Shown in pieces: positions 1 through 8,480 of a stretch of 64,000 nt of DNA (position 1 is the first letter of the stretch; every line of letters starts with the position of its first letter). Origin of the DNA: Nocardia brasiliensis NBRC 14402 (GTDB lineage Bacteria > Actinomycetota > Actinomycetes > Mycobacteriales > Mycobacteriaceae). The notes under the pieces are model-generated. The model was not told where the DNA came from and made no database searches. It was given only the letters and a program-made list of their open reading frames with translations. The stretch spans positions 1 through 64,000 of the forward strand of contig NZ_BAFT02000098.1 of assembly GCF_000308475.2 (NCBI RefSeq). The letters run 5' to 3'. The position numbers and the translations under genes are program-made.

Positions 1-188
1 AGCGTCCCGGCCGCGCGACGCAGGTGCCGATAGTTCTGAAACCGTTCCAGCCCTTCGTCGTCGACGTAGGTGATGCCCCGGCTGAGGTCCTGCGCCGCCC
101 GATCCAGCGCCGCCTGGAGGGTGCGGGGCCAGTCGGCGGGCGGTGCGGTCGGATCACCGATCAACAACGCGCGATTTGTTCGGGTCAC
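1..188 (-). CDS. AMP-dependent ligase, N-terminal fragment (cut by window edge)
   Basis: Only the first 62 codons lie in the window. The start is a GTG that overlaps the stop of the upstream gene as GTGA, so translation is probably coupled. Residues about 22-60 contain TLQAALDRAAQDLSRGITYV followed by a stretch like the opening of acyl/aminoacyl-AMP ligases (substrate name, then GxxYxD...xxYxxL). The same pattern occurs at residues about 133-165 of the large ligase-ketoreductase protein encoded at 4800-8480. It is therefore probably a second activating enzyme of the same cluster. Substrate and domain order cannot be judged from the fragment; other AMP-ligase families are possible. Confidence 0.6.
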   Translation of the reverse strand, partial: MTRTNRALLIGDPTAPPADWPRTLQAALDRAAQDLSRGITYVDDEGLERFQNYRHLRRAAGT

Positions 189-1219
189 CGGCACACCCCC
201 TGTGCGAGGTCCAGTGCCTGTGCGGCGGTGCGCACTACGTCGAGCTGGTCATCGAAATCAGCGGCGAGCACGGTCAAGCCGAGGGTGGTCACCCCGGCCG
301 CCGCGTACTCCGACATTCGCGCGCCGATGCTGTGCGCGTCGCCGAGTAGCGCGGTGCGCCGGATCAGGTCCAGCGGTACCGCCGCTGCCGCGGCGGCCCG
401 GTCACCGGCCGCCACCAGTCGATGGACCCGCTGCACCTGCTCGCCGTAACCCATGTCGGTCGCCACCGCCGCGTAGACGCCCGTACCACGTCCGAGCGCA
501 AGGAAATTCGCGTAGTAGGGCCGTAACGCGACCGCGGCGGATCCGGCATCGGGTCCGACGCCGATGGGGATCGACGGCAGCACCCGGAAGCCGTCGAGGC
601 TCGCCCCGGCGCGGGACCGGCCGATCCGGACGTGGTCGAGCGCCCACGAGATGCGTTCGGGTGAGCAGAACGCGCCGATCCAGCCGTCGGCGATCGCACC
701 GGCGAGTTCGAGCGCGCGCGGGCCGACCCCGCCCAGGAGTATGGGCAGTTCGGGGCGTGGTTCGAAGGCGCGCAGCTGGGCGACGGCCGCGGTGTCGTCC
801 GGATCGTCCGGTGGCAGCCGCCAATGCGCACCCGTGTAGCGCACCGGTGCGCCGGACAGCGCGCAGCGCACCACCTCCACGTATTCACGCAGCCAGCCCA
901 GGGGGCGGCGGATGTCCGCCCCGTACCAGCCACGCGCCACGTCCGCGGCCGAGACGCCGAGCCCCAGTTCGAACCGCCCGCCGGACAGTTCGTCGAGGGT
1001 CAGTGCGGTCAGCGCGGTCAGCACCGGGCTGCGGGCGGGCGCCTGGAGCAGCCCGGAGGCCAGGGTGAGCCGCGAGGTGACCGCGGCGGCGGCGCCGAGC
1101 ACGCTCACGCCGTCACCGCGAAACCCTTCGGGTGCGAGCGCGTACTCGAGCCCCAGTCGTTCGGCGGCGGGAGCGAGGCGAAGGGCGTGTCGTGGGGTCA
1201 GGAACACCGCGAGCCGCAT
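185..1219 (-). CDS. LLM-class flavin/F420-dependent oxidoreductase
   Basis: 344 residues, the usual length for luciferase-like (LLM) oxidoreductases, which fold as TIM barrels and use FMN or F420. Family features are the early LGLEYALAPEGF strand, the LDELSGGRFELGLGVS segment (residues about 75-90) and a late PILLGGVGPRALELAGAIADGW segment. The start ATG has AGGAG upstream with good spacing. It is the first gene of the leftward transcript and overlaps the next ligase by 4 bp. Within the cluster it could reduce or oxidise the product or a carrier-bound intermediate. Choice of F420 over FMN is inference from the actinobacterial setting. Confidence 0.85.
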   Translation of the reverse strand: MRLAVFLTPRHALRLAPAAERLGLEYALAPEGFRGDGVSVLGAAAAVTSRLTLASGLLQAPARSPVLTALTALTLDELSGGRFELGLGVSAADVARGWYGADIRRPLGWLREYVEVVRCALSGAPVRYTGAHWRLPPDDPDDTAAVAQLRAFEPRPELPILLGGVGPRALELAGAIADGWIGAFCSPERISWALDHVRIGRSRAGASLDGFRVLPSIPIGVGPDAGSAAVALRPYYANFLALGRGTGVYAAVATDMGYGEQVQRVHRLVAAGDRAAAAAAVPLDLIRRTALLGDAHSIGARMSEYAAAGVTTLGLTVLAADFDDQLDVVRTAAQALDLAQGVCR

Positions 1220-1410
1220 CGTTTCTCCTCGTCGTGCCGGGTACTGCGAGGTCGAACGATCCGCCGCGCCACTCGAGGATCAACCGTGCCGTACTCGACG
1301 AGGCCGCTGCCGGTCTCGTACCGCCGCAGCCGCACAGCGGTGCTGGAGTGATCTTCGAGCGGGCCCGTGGACGCTGTGCGCACCGATTCTCTCTCGGACG
1401 GAGGCGAAGG
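1220..1410. promoter_or_regulatory. Divergent promoter with candidate SARP-binding repeats
   Basis: This 191-bp gap separates two divergent operons. It contains TCGA-type heptads at 1252 (TCGAACG), 1273 (TCGAGGA), 1295 (TCGACGA), 1316 (TCGTACC) and 1355 (TCGAGCG). The first four are spaced 21, 22 and 21 bp, which is two helical turns. SARP activators of the DnrI/ActII-ORF4 group bind TCGAGNN-like heptads repeated at 11 or 22 bp. The cluster encodes its own SARP at 8438-10222, so this is a sensible target. Binding is inferred, not shown. Confidence 0.5.
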
Positions 1411-2622
1411 ATGCGCGTCCTGCTGGCGACGTGGAACATGCCGGGCCATCTGTACCCGATGGTGCCGCTCGGCTGGGCACTACGCGCCAGCGGTCACGAC
1501 GTCGTGGTGGTGAGCAACCCGGATCTGGTCCCCGCGATCGTCGGCGCCGGACTGCCCGCGCTGGGCGCGGGCCCCGAGTTCGACTCCTACGCCCGGCTGC
1601 GGGACGAACTCGAGCGCCGCTCCTGGAAGCCCGCCGCGCCCGCGCCGACCGCGGATCCGGTCGCCGCCGCGGAGCGTGCCCGGCGCCGCAGGCTCAACGG
1701 ATTCCGGCTCGCCGCGGCCGCCGCGCAGGCGCAGGCGCCCGAAGCGGTCGCGTTCGCGCGGCGCTGGCAGCCGGATCTGATCGTCTTCGAGCCCGCCGGT
1801 TTCGTCGGCCCGCTGATCGGAACCTTGCTCGACGTGCCGACCGTGCGACACCTGTGGAGCATCGACTTCACCGCGCCCATCGCGGAATTCGAAGAGGACC
1901 TCATCGGGGAACTCGCCGCCCCCTACGGGCTGACCCGCATCGGGGTGAACGGCGACAGCACCCTCGATCCCGCGCCGACGCGCCTGCAGGTGGCGGATCG
2001 TCAAGTGCGCGACCCGATTCGCTTCGTCCCCTACAACGGCCCCGCGGTACTCGAACCATGGCTGCTCGAACCGCCCGCCCGGCCGCGGGTGGGTATCACA
2101 TGGGGTACTTCGCAGAGCCGCCTCGGTTTCGACCACATGGTGCTCGCGCCCCGCGTGGTGCGGGCGCTCGCGCGGCACGACGTCGAACTGGCCGTCGCGG
2201 TCACCGCGGACCAACGCAAGCTGTTCGATCACGTCCCCGACAACGTGGTGCACCTGGGCCCGGCCCCGCTGCATCAGCTCGCCTCGACCTGCTCGGTACT
2301 GGTGGACCAGGGTGGTGCGGGCGGCGTGCTGACCGCGCTGGTGAACGGTCTACCACAGCTGGTCATTTCGCAGATGCCGGACGAGGTCTTCCACGGACAT
2401 CACGTGCGCGACAGCGGGGCCGGGTTGAACCTGCCCGGCGGTGACCTCGCCGACGCCGATATCGCGGCCGCGGTGGATCGGCTGTTCGAGGACGAATTCC
2501 ACACCGCGGCAGGCGAGTTGCGTGACGATATGCTGGCCCGCCCGACTCCGCTGGCCGTGGTCGAGCGACTCGAGCGGCTGGCGCGCGCGGGTGCGCCCCA
2601 GCGAGCGGACGCCCCTCGATGA
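1411..2622 (+). CDS. Glycosyltransferase, GT1 / EryCIII-like family
   Basis: 403 residues from an ATG preceded by GGAGGCGAAGG. The N-terminus (MRVLLATWNMPGHLYPMVPL) is the typical opening of macrolide-type GT1 enzymes, where the His is usually the catalytic base. Near residues 290-330 lies the donor-binding motif, here HQLASTCSVLVDQGGAGGVL; the commonly seen HHGG is DQGG. These enzymes transfer nucleotide-activated sugars, often dTDP-deoxysugars, to small-molecule acceptors. The stop overlaps the next start as ATGA. The context suggests glycosylation of the cluster product; neither sugar nor acceptor can be read from sequence. Confidence 0.85.
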   Translation: MRVLLATWNMPGHLYPMVPLGWALRASGHDVVVVSNPDLVPAIVGAGLPALGAGPEFDSYARLRDELERRSWKPAAPAPTADPVAAAERARRRRLNGFRLAAAAAQAQAPEAVAFARRWQPDLIVFEPAGFVGPLIGTLLDVPTVRHLWSIDFTAPIAEFEEDLIGELAAPYGLTRIGVNGDSTLDPAPTRLQVADRQVRDPIRFVPYNGPAVLEPWLLEPPARPRVGITWGTSQSRLGFDHMVLAPRVVRALARHDVELAVAVTADQRKLFDHVPDNVVHLGPAPLHQLASTCSVLVDQGGAGGVLTALVNGLPQLVISQMPDEVFHGHHVRDSGAGLNLPGGDLADADIAAAVDRLFEDEFHTAAGELRDDMLARPTPLAVVERLERLARAGAPQRADAPR

Positions 2623-3914
2623 CCGACACCTCGGGCATTCGCTGGCTGGCCGGACTTCCCGTGCCACAGTGGCGGTTCTGGTATCGCGAGCAGAAGCAGC
2701 CCGGCTATCGCGACGGCATCGATACCTTCGCCTTCCGGATCGGCGGCGCAGTGTCCGCCGACGCACTGGATCGGGCCTTGCGCTGGGTGATCGCGAGCCA
2801 TAGCGCGTTGCGCACCAAGATAATCCGAGTCGGCGCTCGGGGCACCAGGATCGAGGTGATCGCACCGGAAGCGACGCCTTCGGTGCTGACGGTACGCCGG
2901 ACCGAGGCCGAAGCCGACTCGGCGGCGGTGCGTGCCTTCGCGGCGACGCCCTTCCGATTGGCTGCCGAACTGCCGATCCGCGCGCTGCTGTGCACCGACG
3001 ACAACGACCAGCACCTGCTAGTGGTGAGCGTGCACCACACCGCGTTCGACGGCTGGTCGGCGATCATCCTGTTCGACGCGCTCGGCGCGGCATACGCCCG
3101 TGCGCTCGCGGGACAACCTGATCCGGTCCCGGCACCCACCGACTTCCGCGCCAGTTGGGCCGAACAGGAGCGCTTGGCGGGCCCGGACGAACAGGACGAG
3201 CTGTTGCGGTGGGGGCGCCAGCTCGTCGGGGTACCGGATCTGCCGCTCCCGCACCCGGACTCGCCAGGCACCGACCTGAGCAGCGGGGCCGTGGACGAAT
3301 TGTGGTTCGCCTTGCCGAGCGCGGCGTTTCGCAATATCGGCAGCACCACGCCGAGCATGATCATGCTCGCCGCCTGGGCACGGGCATTGCGAACATTTAC
3401 CGGGGCAGCCGATTTCGCGATCGGTGTGCCGGTGAACGGCCGGGCGGCCGAGTCGAGCATCAACGCGGTCGGCTGCTTCGCCTCGGCGATCGCGCTGCGA
3501 TTCCGGCACACCGGAGACGACGATCCGCGCACCGACCTCGCCACCGCGACCACCGGTCTGCTGCACGCGATGGACTACCAGTTCATGCCGCTCGAGCAGA
3601 TCATCCGGCTCGACCCACAGCGCGATCCGCGCCGGATGCCGTTCTGCCAGGCCGGGTTCGTGGTGCAGACCGGCGCGAGCGTCACCCTCGCGCTCGCCGG
3701 CACCGAGGTCGAATACCTGCACCGGCCCAAACAGGAGTCGTCGTACGAGTTGACGCTCGAGGTGTGGTCCGGCGCGGAGCCGAAGGGCCGCCTCTGGTAT
3801 CGCACCGACATCCTGACCCGCGATCGCGTCGAATCGCTGCGCGAGCTGTGGCTCAGCGAATTGTCCCGCTGCACGAGCGCGTTACGGGAGGTGGAGCATG
3901 TCCGCAGCCACTGA
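2619..3914 (+). CDS. Stand-alone NRPS-type condensation-domain protein
   Basis: 431 residues, the size of a single condensation domain without adenylation or carrier partners. The active-site motif is visible as VSVHHTAFDGWSAI (HHxxxDG) near residue 140. The fold family continues with a PTDFRASWAEQE segment and a late DFAIGVPVNGR segment. Such proteins join an acyl group held on a carrier protein to an amine or hydroxyl acceptor. It is coupled by 4 bp to the glycosyltransferase and overlaps the NAT-like gene by 17 bp. A role taking acyl groups from the carrier domain of the 4800-8480 protein is inference. Confidence 0.85.
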   Translation: MTDTSGIRWLAGLPVPQWRFWYREQKQPGYRDGIDTFAFRIGGAVSADALDRALRWVIASHSALRTKIIRVGARGTRIEVIAPEATPSVLTVRRTEAEADSAAVRAFAATPFRLAAELPIRALLCTDDNDQHLLVVSVHHTAFDGWSAIILFDALGAAYARALAGQPDPVPAPTDFRASWAEQERLAGPDEQDELLRWGRQLVGVPDLPLPHPDSPGTDLSSGAVDELWFALPSAAFRNIGSTTPSMIMLAAWARALRTFTGAADFAIGVPVNGRAAESSINAVGCFASAIALRFRHTGDDDPRTDLATATTGLLHAMDYQFMPLEQIIRLDPQRDPRRMPFCQAGFVVQTGASVTLALAGTEVEYLHRPKQESSYELTLEVWSGAEPKGRLWYRTDILTRDRVESLRELWLSELSRCTSALREVEHVRSH

Positions 3915-4803
3915 CGACCCACGAGTGGGCGCCTACCTGCGCAGGCTCGGATTCGACGGGATCCCTGAGCGTTCGGTCGCGGCGCTCGCCGAGCTGCACG
4001 CCGCCCACACCGCCCGGGTGCCGTTCGAAACGCTCTGGCACACACCGTCGATCGCGGTCGACGATGCCGTAGACCGCATCGTCGAGCAGGGCCTGGGCGG
4101 CATCTGCTACCACCTCAACGGCGCGTTCGGCTGGTTGCTCGACCAGCTCGGCTACGACGTACGACTACGTCCGGCGGCCACCCAGAGCCGGTTCGCCCCG
4201 GGCGCCCAGCCGCCCACCGGCACGCACGTCGTGCTGACCGTCGACAACCTACCCACGGCGGACAATCCGGCCGGGCGCTGGCTGCTCGATGTCGGTGCGG
4301 GCGAAGGTTTTTCGCGGCCGCTTCCGCTGATCCCGGGTGACTACGCGCGCGGCGAGTTCCGCTATCGGCTACGTCCGTCCGATCTCGACCCGCGCTGGTG
4401 GCGCTTCGACTACGACCGGCACGAGTCCTGCCGCGGCGTCGATTTCGCGCTGACCGAGGTGGCCTACGCCGCACTGGCCGAGATCTACACCCGGATGGCG
4501 GAGACCGATATGGCGATCTTCTTCCGCTACGGCTGGGTGAAGCGGCACGACGAGTCCGGGTTCGACGAGTTGATCGGCACGCAGCTGTCGAAGGTCACCG
4601 CGGCGGGTCGCACCATCCGCACGATCAGCGACCGGGACGACTATTTCGACACTCTGGCCACCGTCTTCCAGCTGACGGTCCCCGAGGCGCGCGACAAGCG
4701 GGAAGCGTTGTGGCAGTGCGTGGTCACCGAATGGTCGGCGCAACGCTTCCGGGACGACTGGGCCCCGGCCCGCGCCGGAGCCGACGCCGACGCGACCCGA
4801 TGA
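3898..4803 (+). CDS. Arylamine N-acetyltransferase family protein
   Basis: 301 residues, close to bacterial NAT length (about 275-285). The Cys-His-Asp triad is complete: Cys70 in GGICYHLN, His110 in GTHVV and Asp131 in LLDVGAG; positions 70 and 110 match those of mycobacterial NAT as I recall them. The usual GRGGxCxExN context is changed to GLGGICYHLN, so specificity may differ. NAT relatives in natural-product clusters, such as RifF in rifamycin biosynthesis, form amides from carrier-bound chains. Embedded between a condensation-domain gene and a carrier-bearing ligase, this protein may release or transfer the assembled acyl chain. A plain detoxifying NAT is less likely here. Confidence 0.85.
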   Translation: MSAATDDPRVGAYLRRLGFDGIPERSVAALAELHAAHTARVPFETLWHTPSIAVDDAVDRIVEQGLGGICYHLNGAFGWLLDQLGYDVRLRPAATQSRFAPGAQPPTGTHVVLTVDNLPTADNPAGRWLLDVGAGEGFSRPLPLIPGDYARGEFRYRLRPSDLDPRWWRFDYDRHESCRGVDFALTEVAYAALAEIYTRMAETDMAIFFRYGWVKRHDESGFDELIGTQLSKVTAAGRTIRTISDRDDYFDTLATVFQLTVPEARDKREALWQCVVTEWSAQRFRDDWAPARAGADADATR

Positions 4804-7800
4804 GCACCGCATTCGTCCAGCAGATCTTCGCCAGGCCGGACGTGCTGGACTGTCTTGCGATTCCCGCCGAGGTGCCCGGTGAATACCGCGTCTACGTCGT
4901 GCCCTCGGCCGACGCCGATCCGATCGAACTGCAGCGGGAGCTGAGCCGGACACCGAAGATCGCGGTCCGCGTAGTGCGCCGGATTCCACGGCGCCCCGAC
5001 GGCGAGCCCGACCTCGCGGCACTACCAGAGGCGCAGGCGGCCGACGACTGGGTGCCGGTGCGTTATCCGCTCGGCCACCGCCGGGTCTGGGTCCACCGCC
5101 CCGCGCAGGATCACGCGGCGTCCACGGTACGGCGCCTCGCACAGGCGGCAGGCCCCGAACTCGTTGTCACCCGCACCGATCCGCGCACTCTTCCGGAGGC
5201 GCTGCGCGCGGCGGCGATCACCGCGCATTCGGTGGTGACCGTCGGGCCGGACGGCGAGACCCGCATGCCCTACAACCGATTGCTCGAGCGCGGACTGCGG
5301 CTCGCCGCCGGACTGTCCGGGCGTGGGTTGCCGCCCGGCGCGAAAGCCGTACTGGCGCTGCATGATCTCGCCGATTACGTCGTGGCGGTCTGGGGTTGTC
5401 TGCTGGGCGGCTTCGTGCCGGTCACCACGGTCGAGCCGAAGCGTGACGACGTGGGTGTGCTCGTCGCGCTGTCGCAACGGTTGTCGGATGCGCCGATACT
5501 CACCTCCCCCGCGCTCGCCGAAGCGCTGGAAACGGCCGTCACCGTCGGCGAATTGTGCACGGCGGCAGCGCTGCCCGTGGCCGACGTGCACGCGCCCGAC
5601 CCCGACGACGTCGCGGTGCTCGTGCTCTCCTCCGGTAGCACCGGGCGCCCCAAGCTGATTCAGCTCACCCATCGCGCGATCGTGGAGAACGCGTTGGCGG
5701 CCCGCCAGGTCGACCTGATCCGCGCCGGGGAGACCAGTCTCAACTGGCTGCCCTTCGACCATGCTCCCGCCCTGGTGATGTACCTGCTGCGGGACGCGGT
5801 GTTGGGCTGCACGAGTGTGCACGCGAGCACGAGCTACCTCACCGCGGCACCGCTGCGCTGGCTCGACTTGCTGGAGCGGCACCGAGTGGCGCACACCTGG
5901 TCGGCCAACTTCGGCTACCGGATGCTCACCGCGGCCCTCGAACAGGCGCCGCAGCGGCAGTGGGACCTCTCGGCCCTGCGCACCCTGCTCAATGCCGGGG
6001 AACAGTGCATCCCGGCGGTGGTCGAGGGATTCCTCAGGGAGCTGGGGCGTTTCGGTGTCACGGCGGCGAACTTCGTGCACATGTGGGGCATGGCGGAAAC
6101 CGCGACGGCCGCCTCGTGCGCGTACTTCGACGCCGCGGACAATATCGTGACCCATTCCGGCATCGACTACATCAGCATGGGTGCACCCGCGCCGGGCAGC
6201 CGGTTGCGGATCGTCGACGAAAACCTGCTGCCGCAAGACGAGTACACGATCGGCCGGCTACAGGTGTGCGGCAGCAGGGTGACGCCCGGGTATCTGGACA
6301 GCCCGGAGGCCAACGCCGCCGCGTTCACCGTCGACGGCTGGCTCGACACCGGCGACCTGGCATTCCTCGCCGATGGCAAGCTCGTGATCACCGGTCGCGC
6401 CAAAGACGTGGTGGTGGTCAACGGGGCCAAGTACCACAGCCACACCATCGAAGAGCTGGTGCACGAGATCGAGGGCGTCCGGCGCGGGTACGTGGCGGCG
6501 GTGGGTGTCGCCGATCCCGAGCTGGGCACCGAGTTGCTCGGGATTTGTTACGTACCAAGCGATTCCGGTGACCAAAGGCAGACCGCGGCACGGATCACCG
6601 CGACGGTCGGCGAGCGGCTCGGCCTGCCGGTCGGCGTGATCGCCGCGATCACCACGGCCGAATTCCCGCGTACCACCGGCGGGAAGATCCAGCGGGCGGT
6701 CTTGGCGCGACGGCTCGCCGACGGCGAACTCGCCGACCGCGTCGTCGACAGGGTGGGTGGTGCGTCCGGCACGACGCCCGACTGTGTCTATGTCACCCGG
6801 TGGCGGCCGGTGCCGCCGTCTCCGCGGCACGCCACCGGTTTGCGCGGGCCCATTGTGCTGTTCGCCGACGAGTCCGGTGTCGCGGAGGAATTCACGAGGC
6901 AGGTGCCGGGTGACTACCTACTCGTCCGGCAGGGCACCGCCTTCCGGCGTACCGAGGACGGCTACGTCATCGATCCGAACCTCGATGAGCATTGGGCGGC
7001 GGTTCGGTCGCTGCTCGGCACACCGCAGACAGTCGTCTACCTGTGGAGCCTCGCCGCCGAAACAGATTCGTGTGCAAAGCATCTCGTCAGCGCCATCCAG
7101 TGCTGCACACATGACGGCGCCGGCCCGAGACTGATCACGGTGAGCCGGGGTGCGCGCGTGCTGACCGGAACCGAGTCCGGCATCGTCGCGGCCGCGGCCA
7201 CCCCGGCCGTCACCGCGGTGTACCGGCAGGAGTATCCCGGTAGCGAGGCGGTACACATCGATCTGGCCGAGAGCGCACCGGAACGCACCGCCCGGGACCT
7301 GGCCATCGCGCTCGCCGATCACAGCACCGCGTACCCGGAAGTCGCCTGGCGGCAGGGGCGTCCGCATCTCCCCGCCCTGCTTCGGGTCGACGCGCCCGTC
7401 ACCGAACCGAGCCCGCTGCGCACGAATGGACGCTACGTCGTGCTGGGCGGCGCGGGCGGTATCGGCACCGAACTCGTGCGTAATCTTGCCGTCACCTCGC
7501 GCGCCCAGTTTCTGATCATCGGCAGGCGCGCGCTCGAAACACCGAATAACACGGCATTGCAGAATAATTGGCGCAAACTATGCGACGCATCCGCACAGGC
7601 CGATTACGCGGCCGTCGATCTTCGCGACGAGGCCGCCGTGCGCGCGGCGGTGGCGGCCGCCGAAAACCGTTGGGGTACTGCGCTGGACGGCGTGATCCAC
7701 CTGGCGGGCGAGTACCGCCTGCGCGCGCTGCGCGCCGAGCAGCCCGCCGACTGGGACCTCACCGCCACCGGCCACATTCGCGGTCTGCTGGTGGCCGCGG

Positions 7801-8480
7801 ATCTCGTCCGGGAGCGCCCCGGCGCGCAGCTGATCATCGGCTCCTCACTGATGGGCGAGTTTCCCGCGGCGGGCTGCGCGGCATACGCCGCCACGAACGC
7901 GCTGTCGCGCGCGCTCACCGCGGAACTGCGCCGGCGCGACGGCACGCCGATCACCCGGCTCGCCTGGAGCCTCTGGCGCGAGACCGGGGTCAACGCCGGG
8001 AATCGGTACGAAGCCGCCGCGGCCGCACGGGGTTTCCTCGCACTGCGGCCCGACGACGCGGTCCGCTTGACCGTGGAGACGCTGTGCCGGCCGCCCGGCG
8101 ACTATCAGATCGGCATCGACCGGCGCGGCACCGATGTGCGTGCCCTCGTCGACGACGCCCGCGACCTCGCGCTGACCGAACCGGCCGGGACGGCACCGCC
8201 GATGGACCTGGCACCGGTGGCTGTGGCGACCCTCGGGCACATGATCCGGGCGCTGGACGGATTCACCGGCCTGCCGCTGTCGGCGCACACACCCCTCAGC
8301 GCGCTGGGACGCACCTCGGTGCAGATGGTGCAGGTGCACGCCCGCTTGGAGGGCGCGCTCGACACCGCGATCCCGCACGAAATGTTCTTCGCGGCAACCA
8401 CACTCGGCGCCTTGGCCGGCGCGTTGCACGACTCGGGTCAGCAAGCCTCGGTGTTCGGGCCCGCCACCTCGGCCACATAG
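4800..8480 (+). CDS. AMP-ligase / ketoreductase / acyl-carrier tridomain synthase
   Basis: 1226 residues; the ATG overlaps the preceding stop as ATGA. An N-terminal extension (about 1-125) leads into an AMP-forming ligase (about 130-650) with SSGSTGRPK near 277, WGMAETA near 428 and DTGDL near 516. Its middle part resembles the loading ligases of trans-AT polyketide synthases (WLPFDH...WDLSALRTLLNAGEQ). A PKS-type ketoreductase follows (about 655-1095), with GGAGGIGTEL near 880, Ser near 1015 and Tyr near 1028. The C-terminal carrier domain has its phosphopantetheine Ser at 1173 (LGRTSVQM). There is no ketosynthase, acyltransferase, condensation or thioesterase domain, so partners in trans must extend and release. 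Presence of a KR implies a keto-acid starter or a trans-acting extender. Confidence 0.88.
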   Translation: MSTAFVQQIFARPDVLDCLAIPAEVPGEYRVYVVPSADADPIELQRELSRTPKIAVRVVRRIPRRPDGEPDLAALPEAQAADDWVPVRYPLGHRRVWVHRPAQDHAASTVRRLAQAAGPELVVTRTDPRTLPEALRAAAITAHSVVTVGPDGETRMPYNRLLERGLRLAAGLSGRGLPPGAKAVLALHDLADYVVAVWGCLLGGFVPVTTVEPKRDDVGVLVALSQRLSDAPILTSPALAEALETAVTVGELCTAAALPVADVHAPDPDDVAVLVLSSGSTGRPKLIQLTHRAIVENALAARQVDLIRAGETSLNWLPFDHAPALVMYLLRDAVLGCTSVHASTSYLTAAPLRWLDLLERHRVAHTWSANFGYRMLTAALEQAPQRQWDLSALRTLLNAGEQCIPAVVEGFLRELGRFGVTAANFVHMWGMAETATAASCAYFDAADNIVTHSGIDYISMGAPAPGSRLRIVDENLLPQDEYTIGRLQVCGSRVTPGYLDSPEANAAAFTVDGWLDTGDLAFLADGKLVITGRAKDVVVVNGAKYHSHTIEELVHEIEGVRRGYVAAVGVADPELGTELLGICYVPSDSGDQRQTAARITATVGERLGLPVGVIAAITTAEFPRTTGGKIQRAVLARRLADGELADRVVDRVGGASGTTPDCVYVTRWRPVPPSPRHATGLRGPIVLFADESGVAEEFTRQVPGDYLLVRQGTAFRRTEDGYVIDPNLDEHWAAVRSLLGTPQTVVYLWSLAAETDSCAKHLVSAIQCCTHDGAGPRLITVSRGARVLTGTESGIVAAAATPAVTAVYRQEYPGSEAVHIDLAESAPERTARDLAIALADHSTAYPEVAWRQGRPHLPALLRVDAPVTEPSPLRTNGRYVVLGGAGGIGTELVRNLAVTSRAQFLIIGRRALETPNNTALQNNWRKLCDASAQADYAAVDLRDEAAVRAAVAAAENRWGTALDGVIHLAGEYRLRALRAEQPADWDLTATGHIRGLLVAADLVRERPGAQLIIGSSLMGEFPAAGCAAYAATNALSRALTAELRRRDGTPITRLAWSLWRETGVNAGNRYEAAAAARGFLALRPDDAVRLTVETLCRPPGDYQIGIDRRGTDVRALVDDARDLALTEPAGTAPPMDLAPVAVATLGHMIRALDGFTGLPLSAHTPLSALGRTSVQMVQVHARLEGALDTAIPHEMFFAATTLGALAGALHDSGQQASVFGPATSAT

